Part shown: positions 1 through 5,764 of the stretch, in pieces | How the letters are laid out: the number at the start of each line of letters is the position of its first letter | Numbering within the stretch: the stretch's first letter is position 1 | Source: a virus | IMG/VR virus record: IMGVR_UViG_3300025154_002520 | Location: 1 to 21,204 of that record | Strand: one strand, 5' to 3' | DNA length: 21,204 bases | The notes under the pieces: generated by a model | What the model was told of the DNA's origin: nothing | Databases searched by the model: none | Seen by the model: the letters and a program-made list of their open reading frames with translations, nothing else | Made by a program: the position numbers and the translations under genes

Positions 1-311
1 TATCGGAATTAATCCGCGACGGCGTATTTCTTCAACTGGAATTTTATGGATGACCGTTCGGTCGATTTCATCAGCTTCAAAAAGAGTCCTGTTATGTTTG
101 GGATGTCCGATTTGGCCGCCGATTTTTCGTTTCTTCTTCTTGTTTGTCGGTTGCGGATTGCCACCAAAAATCTTGACCCTCTGAAAATCTCTGGCAATTT
201 ATCCTTAATTTGGTAATTATAGTACAGCGGTTTGGAAAATTTGCCCCAAACTGCCACAAAATGACCTTTGCGAAAAGTGGTGTTTTGCAAGTGCTTGTGA
301 ATAAATAACTT
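1..311. other. Left chromosomal flank, no confident gene
   Basis: This stretch lies outside the putative prophage, upstream of the tRNA-Gly gene. A 93-codon minus-strand frame (9-290) is open, but it starts on TTG, has no recognisable Shine-Dalgarno sequence, and its Arg/Lys-rich product matches nothing I know. I see no RNA gene, terminator or repeat here. It may be non-coding sequence or decayed remnant. Confidence 0.4.
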
Positions 312-383
312 GCGGGCGTAATTCAGCGGTAGAATGTCAGCTTCCCAAGCTGAAAGTCGAGAGTTCGAATCTCTTCGCCCGCT
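312..383 (+). tRNA. tRNA-Gly (anticodon CCC)
   Basis: The 72 nt fold into a full cloverleaf. The acceptor strands GCGGGCG and CGCCCGC pair over 7 bp. The anticodon stem TCAGC/GCTGA closes the loop TTCCCAA, which puts CCC at the anticodon, and the T arm contains TTCGAAT. The sequence closely resembles Escherichia coli tRNA-Gly(CCC) as I remember it. The discriminator is T and no CCA is encoded; a T run follows. An integrase gene and clustered heptamer repeats lie immediately downstream, so this tRNA is the likely integration site of the element to its right. Confidence 0.96.
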
Positions 384-385
384 TT

Positions 386-473
386 TTGTAACTATTTATA
401 TAGTCTATAGTTACAAACTAAATATTACCGACAAAAACATTCCATAATACGAATTGTAACCAAAATTGTAACC
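386..473. repeat. Four TTGTAAC heptamers, candidate integrase/excisionase arm sites
   Basis: TTGTAAC occurs at 386-392, 455-461 and 467-473, and inverted as GTTACAA at 410-416. The first two copies form a perfect 8-bp inverted repeat (GTAACTAT 388-395 with ATAGTTAC 407-414). The last two sit within a direct repeat ATTGTAACCA (453-462 and 465-474) with 12-bp spacing. Four copies in 88 bp, starting 3 bp past the tRNA 3' end, is the arrangement expected for arm-type sites of a tyrosine recombinase. The role is inferred. Confidence 0.5.
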
Positions 474-485
474 ACGCCGCCAGAT

Positions 486-541
486 TATAATGAGTAGCAA
501 CCATTAAAAAAATAATTGGCTACTTATCAAGTAATTGGCTA
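486..541 (+). promoter_or_regulatory. Candidate promoter and operator repeats upstream of the Fic gene
   Basis: A perfect -10 hexamer TATAAT lies at 486-491, though no good -35 is visible at the right distance. Downstream, a 10-bp direct repeat TAATTGGCTA occurs at 513-522 and 532-541, 19 bp apart, between the presumed start of transcription and the Fic start codon. That position would suit an autoregulatory operator. GTAGC at 494-498 is a partial inverted match to the repeat. Confidence 0.35.
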
Positions 542-571
542 TTATTAAGCTACTATATGAAAGGACGTTAC

Positions 572-1663
572 ATGCTAAACCTGACAATCGAACGGCTCAA
601 CAAGACCATGGTGCCTATTAGCACAACATGGCTGCTCAGTGCATGCATGGAAGCAAAAGGCAAACAAGACCTTTGGAGCAAACAGAAACCAGAGGTACTG
701 ACAGCGCTGCGGCAGCAGGCAATCATCCAAAGCGTGGAGTCCTCAAATCGAATCGAGGGAGTGACTATTGCGCCTGAGCGACTACGTCCGGTCATACTGG
801 GAAAATCAAAGCCGCGTGACCGTTCAGAAGAAGAACTTGCCGGCTATCGCAGAGTACTGGACTGGATTTTTGCAAGGACACAAAATATCGATATCGCCCC
901 GGAAACACTGCTTCATCTGCACAGGGTTGCACAAGGAGAACATAGCGGCGATGCAGGTCAGTGGAAAAAGCGAGACAATGAGATTATTGAAATCCTGCCC
1001 AATGGCGACCGCACAGTACGTTTCAAACCAACTCCGGCAAAAGATACGCCCAAAAGGGTTGACATGCTCTGCAACAATTATGAAATCATCTCCAGAGATA
1101 ACTATATTCCAGCGATATTAGCAGCAGCAACGTTTGTGTTTGACTTTTTATGTATTCATCCATTCAGAGATGGTAATGGACGGGTATCACGCCTGATAAG
1201 CACAGTACTTTTGCAGAATCATGGTTTCCAAATAGCCAGGTATATCAGTATGGAACGGCTTATCGAGGAAGAAAAGGCAGAATACTACAGTGTGTTGGCC
1301 GTATGCTCAAAAAAATGGCACGAAGGTAAGAATGAGATTGTTCCATGGTGGAACTTCTTTTTGGGTATTGTGCAACGCGCGTATGCTGAATTTGCTCGTA
1401 AGGTTGAATCCGTTGAAGCACATCCTGCTAAAACAGATATGGTGCGGAAAGTAATATTAGAACAGTTATCGCCATTTTCCCTTGCAGATATTACCGTACA
1501 ACTCCCATCCGTAAGCACGCAATTGGTCAAAAAAGTGTGTGCCGAGTTAAAGGAGTCGCAAAATATCAAACTGAATGGTCGTGGACGAGGTGCACGCTGG
1601 GTGGTTGTCCGTCAACATAAAAAAAACGGTAACATCCTATCCACCAATATGTTACAAGATTAA
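572..1663 (+). CDS. Fic domain protein (probable AMP transferase)
   Basis: Fic enzymes transfer AMP or another phosphate-containing group to hydroxyl side chains of target proteins. The diagnostic motif HPFRDGNGRVSR lies at about residues 196-207, giving the catalytic His and the phosphate-binding DGNGR loop. Near the N-terminus SSNRIEG (about 57-63) matches the (S/T)xxxE(G/N) inhibitory helix, so this is a class II, self-inhibited Fic protein. The C-terminal third looks like a winged-helix domain, as in many Fic proteins of this length. I chose ATG 572 because AAAGGA lies 6 nt upstream; the in-frame ATG at 557 has no ribosome site. It sits between the tRNA and the integrase, a usual place for cargo genes. 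No separate antitoxin is needed for this class. The target is unknown. Confidence 0.9.
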   Translation: MLNLTIERLNKTMVPISTTWLLSACMEAKGKQDLWSKQKPEVLTALRQQAIIQSVESSNRIEGVTIAPERLRPVILGKSKPRDRSEEELAGYRRVLDWIFARTQNIDIAPETLLHLHRVAQGEHSGDAGQWKKRDNEIIEILPNGDRTVRFKPTPAKDTPKRVDMLCNNYEIISRDNYIPAILAAATFVFDFLCIHPFRDGNGRVSRLISTVLLQNHGFQIARYISMERLIEEEKAEYYSVLAVCSKKWHEGKNEIVPWWNFFLGIVQRAYAEFARKVESVEAHPAKTDMVRKVILEQLSPFSLADITVQLPSVSTQLVKKVCAELKESQNIKLNGRGRGARWVVVRQHKKNGNILSTNMLQD

Positions 1664-1719
1664 GTTGCTTTCTTAAAAATTTGTTGTACTCATGACCCCA
1701 ATAAAAGGAAGGAATGTGT

Positions 1720-2958
1720 ATGACAAAAAAAAGTAAGCTTCCGGGATGCCTATACTCGCGTAATGGACGGTGGTATTGGAAAATTCAGCTGCCGGGTGAG
1801 CCGCGTTTCAAAATGAGACCACTGATCCCCAAGGGCAGCCATTTCGCAACAAAAGACCGTGGCGTTGCAGAATCTCTCGCCCGCGACATGTTCGCAAAAT
1901 CTGTGGTCGATTCAAAAACATCTAATCAGTTGGAATATGATGGCACGTTTGCATCGGTCATTACCCAGTACATGAATCACGCGCGTGAATACTACCGAGG
2001 CCCCGATGGCAAAGTTTCCGGCGAGCTTAGGAATATCACATCAGTTGTAAATGGCCTTATTGACGTGTTTGGACAAATGCTGGCAGAAGATTTCGGCCCG
2101 TTGCGATTGCAGGAATTCCGTCGCACATTGATTGACCGTGGACTCTGCCGCAGTACGATCAACCAGCGAGTGAATATTGTAAGAAGAATTTTTAAATGGG
2201 CGGCAGCTCAGCAGATTATTTCTGCAAGCATATTTTATGGACTTTCTGCCGTCGAGGGCTTGCGACGAGGAAGAACAAGTGCAAAAGAAAGCAAAAACAT
2301 AAGACCTGTCACCGAAACTGTAGTGCGGAAAGTTCTGCCGTTTTCATGTCCTACCATTGCAGCGATGATTGAACTGCAAATGCTTACCGGGATGCGTTCT
2401 GGGGAGTTGTGCCGGATGCGGCCATGTGACATCGATATCAGTGGTCACATCTGGCAATATTTGCTACAGCAGCATAAGACCCAGCATCATGGCATACAGC
2501 GTGTCGTTCCAATTGGCCCGCGTGGTCAGCGGATACTTCGAACATTTCTCAATCGCAAGCCGAATCAATTTTGCTTCTCGCCTCGCGAGGCCATGGCACA
2601 GCGGTTCATCGATCGTTACCAGAGACGAAAGACTCCGCTGTCTTGTGGAAACAGCCCAGGAACGAATATTAAACTCCAGCGGCATATTGACATTCGTAAT
2701 TGTTACGACCCAAACACCTACTGTCAAGCGGTCAAGTACGCAATCAATGCCGCTATAAAATCCGGCAAATTTAAGGCCGATGAAATTGTTTCATTCCATC
2801 CGCACCAGCTGCGTCACACGGCCGCTACTCTGGTTCGTAAAGAGATTGGCCTCGATGCTGCACGGGCGCTCTTAGGGCACAGGTCGCTCGCTATGACCGA
2901 TGACTACGCCGAGATTGACAGGGAGCTGGCAGATAGAGCTGCGCAGAAGCTGGGATGA
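1720..2958 (+). CDS. int: Tyrosine recombinase, phage integrase
   Basis: This enzyme would catalyse site-specific insertion and excision of the prophage. The catalytic set appears complete: Arg226 in TGMRSGEL, HxxR at His362/Arg365 (HPHQLRH), the second His387 in LGHRSL and the nucleophile Tyr396 in TDDYAEI; a Lys in QQHKTQ may be the beta-hairpin lysine. The N-terminal half (about 70-170) looks like the SAM-like core-binding domain. At 412 aa the length is normal. ATG 1720 is preferred because AAGGAAGG is 7-8 nt upstream, whereas ATG 1714 abuts the ribosome site. It follows the Fic gene by 56 bp and ends at a strong terminator. Its nearness to tRNA-Gly supports that tRNA as the attachment site. 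Confidence 0.96.
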   Translation: MTKKSKLPGCLYSRNGRWYWKIQLPGEPRFKMRPLIPKGSHFATKDRGVAESLARDMFAKSVVDSKTSNQLEYDGTFASVITQYMNHAREYYRGPDGKVSGELRNITSVVNGLIDVFGQMLAEDFGPLRLQEFRRTLIDRGLCRSTINQRVNIVRRIFKWAAAQQIISASIFYGLSAVEGLRRGRTSAKESKNIRPVTETVVRKVLPFSCPTIAAMIELQMLTGMRSGELCRMRPCDIDISGHIWQYLLQQHKTQHHGIQRVVPIGPRGQRILRTFLNRKPNQFCFSPREAMAQRFIDRYQRRKTPLSCGNSPGTNIKLQRHIDIRNCYDPNTYCQAVKYAINAAIKSGKFKADEIVSFHPHQLRHTAATLVRKEIGLDAARALLGHRSLAMTDDYAEIDRELADRAAQKLG

Positions 2959-3216
2959 TCAGGATTCATTCTGCGAATATCCACCAATGCCGCTGGGGCC
3001 AATACTGACCAGCGGCATTGTTTTTTGAGTCCGCATGGTGTTGTGGCATGTGTTGCGTTTAAATTTATTGTGCAGGGCTTCAAATTGGTCAGCATTAAGT
3101 TTTCCGACAGCGCGACACACATACGCCCATTCAGCTGGGTCTATTGCGGGATTGAGATCGCACCAGACACCGGTTTGTGTAAATGATGGTTCTGCAAATA
3201 ACAACTCTTTTATCAT
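2959..3216 (-). CDS. Small hypothetical protein, convergent with the integrase
   Basis: An 85-codon reading frame points back toward the integrase and ends 1 bp from its stop codon. With the start at 3216, AAAGGA lies 9 nt upstream, a good spacing; an in-frame ATG at 3225 sits directly against that site. The first 55 residues look plausible for a small soluble protein (NPAIDPAEWAYVCRAVGKL). The last 30 overlap the integrase terminator, which counts against a conserved C-terminus. I do not recognise a family. It may be a small lysogeny-module protein or a chance frame. Confidence 0.4.
   Translation of the reverse strand: MIKELLFAEPSFTQTGVWCDLNPAIDPAEWAYVCRAVGKLNADQFEALHNKFKRNTCHNTMRTQKTMPLVSIGPSGIGGYSQNES
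2986..3026 (+). terminator. Rho-independent terminator after the integrase
   Basis: AATGCCGCTGG (2986-2996) pairs perfectly with CCAGCGGCATT (3009-3019) across a 12-nt loop and is followed by G and six T. It starts 27 nt after the integrase stop codon. It lies inside the 3' part of the minus-strand ORF 2959-3216. Confidence 0.85.
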
Positions 3217-3783
3217 ACACCGCATTCCTTTCGAATATAAATTTCATTAAGGAAGGGCTTGGGAGGGAGATGGTATCCAGAGCTCGGTGCCACCCTTGAA
3301 CGTGAATGATTCTAATTGCAACAGTCCAATCTGTCAAGCCTGTGATAGCCAAAAAGGAGCTAAAAAAGCGGTATAATTATACATCGATAAGTCGTTGTAA
3401 TTACATCGCTTATAAGAGCCGTAAAATTTCGTATTTTTTTGTAATCTGTTAATAAAAAAATTATTTTTCGTATGTATCCGCTACTTATGCAGTTATGTGA
3501 GACCAAAATTTTCATCGATTTTTTGCTATTGCTTTTGCAAGGTTAAATAATATATTTCATTGTGAATAGTGGTTGCACCGACCTCGGCCAGTTGAGATGG
3601 CATGTCAAACCGAAGCCCAAAAAAAAATGGAGATATTACGCGCACGGAGATTCTATGCGTATATGGATACACAGAGGTTTATGCAGTGCTGGGTATAACG
3701 TAATTTTTTTTTAACTTTAATAAAGAAAGGCCAATGCGCTAACACTGGCCCAGCGCCCCATATCCTGTGTCCGGTCAGACATC
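3217..3783. other. Gene-poor control region between divergent ORFs
   Basis: This 567-bp AT-rich stretch has no convincing gene. It contains a perfect TATAAT at 3372-3377 without a clear -35, the related strings ACATCGATAA and ACATCGCTTA around 3380-3412, and a direct repeat TTTCGTAT at 3427-3434 and 3466-3473. A 33-codon plus-strand frame (3597-3698) lacks a ribosome site. Near the right end GGCCA and TGGCC could form a weak hairpin. Position and composition suit the lysogeny/early control region of a phage, but no operator set can be assigned. Confidence 0.4.
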
Positions 3784-4161
3784 ATGGAGATACAGCGCAC
3801 AAATAATACTACAGAAAAAACGCAGAGTCGTCAACGTCTTACTAATAAAACGCGTGCTGCATTATTGGCCGAGCAGGAGACTCTGGTAGAACGACTCTCC
3901 GAGGTTACAGCCATTCTATCTGGTAAAGCCAGTACTAAATCGGTCCAGCACACTCCCCGAACCTGGCCAGAGGATTTCAATATTCAAGCCTATGCCATCG
4001 GTATCATCTGGAAAAAACATGATATTGGAGTAACTGAATTGGCAAATCAATTAGGTGTATCCCGCAGCACTATTTATTCACCACAATGGTCTGATGTCGC
4101 ACGACTGCTTGCCGGTCGCAAGAATGAGACACCCCCCAGCGGCCGTACAAATTCGGAATAA
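3784..4161 (+). CDS. Small helix-turn-helix protein, possible early regulator
   Basis: This is a 125-aa protein. Residues about 20-47 are charged and likely helical (NKTRAALLAEQETLVERL). Residues about 79-108 look like a helix-turn-helix: VTELANQLGVSRSTIY followed by WSDVARLL, which matches the usual spacing of the turn and recognition helix. I see no ligand or catalytic domain. The ATG at 3784 has no strong Shine-Dalgarno sequence. It is the first plus-strand gene after the control region and precedes the replication operon, so a regulator of early genes is plausible. The family is not recognised. Confidence 0.6.
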   Translation: MEIQRTNNTTEKTQSRQRLTNKTRAALLAEQETLVERLSEVTAILSGKASTKSVQHTPRTWPEDFNIQAYAIGIIWKKHDIGVTELANQLGVSRSTIYSPQWSDVARLLAGRKNETPPSGRTNSE

Positions 4162-4225
4162 TTTTTTTTTTTTACAACACCCATAAATATAAGCTATAGC
4201 GATAGATACGGAATAATTTTTTTTT
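4154..4225. repeat. Direct repeat CGGAATAA plus poly-T
   Basis: CGGAATAATTTTTTTTT begins at 4154 (12 T) and again at 4209 (9 T), 55 bp apart. The first copy contains the stop codon of the upstream HTH gene. The self-complementary GCTATAGC lies between them. The copies may be remnants of a local duplication or factor-independent termination signals without a stem. Confidence 0.45.
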
Positions 4226-4340
4226 GGTGATACCATTTTTGGTGATTTCGGCGCGATTCTTCCGATTTTGACCATTTTTCTGCAAAAAACCATTGCCATA
4301 ACTCATTGCAACTGCTCGACTTACAGAACAAGAGAAAAAA

Positions 4341-4457
4341 ATGAGCGCGCAAATGGGCGCGCAAAACGCGTTTTTCTGCGTTTCTGCTCTGAAAACAGCG
4401 ATTTTGACGAATCCCATTGTGCGCTATGCCAACTTATGGAGGGCCATCATGCGATAG
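4341..4457 (+). CDS. Possible 38-aa leader-like ORF
   Basis: An ATG at 4341 opens a 38-codon frame ending 36 bp before the start of the next gene. It starts with a direct repeat of GCGCGCAAA, giving SAQMGAQ. The sequence AAGAGAAAA upstream is only a weak ribosome site. The rest of 4162-4493 contains the poly-T repeats, the direct repeat GGTGAT near 4226 and 4241, and no other coding signal. It may be an uncharacterised small protein, a leader peptide or chance. Confidence 0.25.
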   Translation: MSAQMGAQNAFFCVSALKTAILTNPIVRYANLWRAIMR

Positions 4458-4493
4458 CCCGCAGTATTAAGAAACCCATATTTGGAGGCATAT

Positions 4494-4982
4494 ATGAAAA
4501 AAACAACCCAGTCACCATCAGCAATTATTCGGCGTGTTGAGCAGGAGCGCAGGGCAAGGATTATATTGCGTAAGGTCGATTCTCTTCTCAAATCAGAGAG
4601 CATTGAAGCAGCGCTTGTGGCGCTTACCAAAGCCAGAGTCGAGGCGCCATTGATCGCAACCACGCTGTGCTGGTTCAATCGATATCGTGATATGCTCCTT
4701 GACTGGCAGGCAGATATCATGCCTGAGGTCGTTGATGAATTCGAGGAATACGGTTTTCGCCGCGCCAGCAATGTTGCGCATCGCTCAATGGTGGCCATAT
4801 CGAATCCGCGAATACTCTCATTATATGGCAACTGCCAGGAAGCGCTTGCCGATATGGCCGATCGTTCCCGCCTCTCAATCTCCGACCAGGAACGCGACAG
4901 CATTCCTAATCGTCCAGATCCCCAGGAGATTTCACTGGAAGATGTTTCCGAAGAAGAACTCCAGCGGGGAGAAAAACTGTGA
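4494..4982 (+). CDS. Hypothetical phage protein, first gene of the early operon
   Basis: A 162-aa soluble protein. The N-terminal 45 residues are basic and probably helical (VEQERRARIILRKVDSLL). The middle contains a Trp/Tyr-rich segment (CWFNRYRDMLLDWQADIMPE), and the tail is acidic (QEISLEDVSEEELQ). The start at ATG 4494 is supported by GGAGG about 6 nt upstream; a longer frame from TTG 4482 would include that site. The stop overlaps the next start (GTGA), so the two genes are probably translationally coupled. No family is recognised. Its place before the excisionase-like gene and the primase suggests an early function. Confidence 0.75.
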   Translation: MKKTTQSPSAIIRRVEQERRARIILRKVDSLLKSESIEAALVALTKARVEAPLIATTLCWFNRYRDMLLDWQADIMPEVVDEFEEYGFRRASNVAHRSMVAISNPRILSLYGNCQEALADMADRSRLSISDQERDSIPNRPDPQEISLEDVSEEELQRGEKL

Positions 4983-5203
4983 GCGAGTGTCTGCTTACTA
5001 TCAGCGAAACCGCCCGGCGACTGGGCATGAGCAGAACGCATCTGTATCGCATAATGCCGCAACTATGTGCCGATGGACTGCAGCGCGTTGCCGTAGGCAG
5101 CCGCACACGGTTCCGCGAGGCAAGCCTCGACAGACTCATTAGAGAAAGCGCTGAGCACGAGCAGCCGCTGGTGTTGCCTATGAGAGGAGGCTTCAAATCA
5201 TGA
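4979..5203 (+). CDS. Excisionase/MerR-like HTH DNA-binding protein
   Basis: This 74-aa protein is essentially one winged helix-turn-helix. LTISETARRLGMSRTHLYR (about residues 6-24) is the typical HTH_17/excisionase pattern, and RVAVGSRTRFREASLDRLI supplies the wing and closing helix. Small proteins of this kind act as excisionases or early regulators by bending DNA. It starts on GTG overlapping the previous stop, and its own stop overlaps the next ATG, placing it in a tight operon. It is not next to the integrase, so a transcriptional role is as likely as excision. Confidence 0.8.
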   Translation: MSECLLTISETARRLGMSRTHLYRIMPQLCADGLQRVAVGSRTRFREASLDRLIRESAEHEQPLVLPMRGGFKS

Positions 5204-5553
5204 ACACTAAAATGCCCCGTATCACCTTTGAGCAGTATGACCTTCAAAACCCACGAGTGTGGGATTTGTTCAAACAATTCACGTTTGATGTTATACGGGC
5301 AGGTCATACTCGGTTTTCAGCGAATTCGATACTGCGCAGAATTCGCTGGGAGACAACAGTTGTTACTACTGACAGCCATTACAAGATAAATAACAATTTT
5401 TCCGCCGACTACGCATGCAAGTTCACGCAGGAATGTCCACTCTTGCGGATTTTATCGTCAGAGAAGATGTGCAGATTGAAGCACTCGATGCTGCACTCAA
5501 AGAACGTAAAAACAATCTTGATCTGTGCAAAACACAGCTTGCCCAGATGCTGA
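5200..5553 (+). CDS. Small conserved-type phage protein with an apparent frameshift
   Basis: The first about 80 residues (NPRVWDLFKQFTFDVIRAG, then RRIRWETTVVTTDSHYKINN, then ADYACKF) resemble a small protein of unknown function that I recall from prophages, whose usual end is a YAR.F...P..GFFR.R segment. In this frame the end is replaced by a Lys/Cys-rich tail. Skipping one base near 5437 would restore HSCGFYRQRRCAD and a stop at 5477-5479, which fits the family far better. ATG 5200 overlaps the previous stop (ATGA). Either the gene carries a +1 frameshift mutation, there is a sequence error, or frameshifting occurs. The function is unknown. Confidence 0.55.
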   Translation: MNTKMPRITFEQYDLQNPRVWDLFKQFTFDVIRAGHTRFSANSILRRIRWETTVVTTDSHYKINNNFSADYACKFTQECPLLRILSSEKMCRLKHSMLHSKNVKTILICAKHSLPRC

Positions 5554-5612
5554 TGCAGGCGGGACATGAATCCATAAAGCTCGAAGGTGGTCTGACAGTG
5601 GGCCGCCGCTAA
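5433..5612 (+). CDS. Small predicted helical protein, possibly truncated
   Basis: A 59-aa frame starting MSTLADFIVREDVQIEALD overlaps the previous gene. It is predicted to be a long amphipathic helix (ALKERKNNLDLCKTQLAQML) followed by GHESIKLEGGLTVGRR. This resembles the coiled-coil front part of small phage accessory proteins related to Gp157. An upstream in-frame ATG at 5415 is also possible; neither start has good ribosome-site spacing. It stops abruptly, and the sequence continues in another frame (see 5596-5763), so the gene may be frameshifted. Confidence 0.45.
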   Translation: MSTLADFIVREDVQIEALDAALKERKNNLDLCKTQLAQMLMQAGHESIKLEGGLTVGRR

Positions 5613-5763
5613 GACCATTGGTTTCTGCCATGCTGTTGGCTGGTTTGCTGACCGCATCTCAGGTGAATATGATGGAGGATACTACGGCGTTCAGCGGATT
5701 GAACGAGCACATATTGAGCAACTGTGGGCTCAAGCCAAAAATACGACTCAATGGATGAAATAA
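5596..5763 (+). pseudogene. Headless coding-like fragment before the primase
   Basis: After a stop at 5593-5595 this frame is open for 55 codons and looks like protein (TIGFCHAVGWFADRISGEYD, then IERAHIEQLWAQAK). It has no start codon until its last residues. It ends 1 bp before the primase ATG, as the last gene of an operon would. It may be the true C-terminus of the preceding frame (a +1 shift near 5600 joins them) or the remains of a deleted gene. The family is not recognised. Confidence 0.35.
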
Positions 5764-5764
5764 T

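Noticed and set aside
572-1663. Fic toxin-antitoxin pair
   Set aside because: The inhibitory SxxxEG motif is within the same protein and no small antitoxin ORF adjoins it.
4268-4540. 90-codon plus-strand ORF
   Set aside because: It has no ribosome site, a composition unlike a protein, and overlaps the start of the well-supported gene at 4494 in another frame.
4424-5062. 212-codon minus-strand ORF
   Set aside because: A Ser/Arg-rich shadow of the plus-strand hypothetical gene, which has a Shine-Dalgarno and start/stop coupling with its neighbours.
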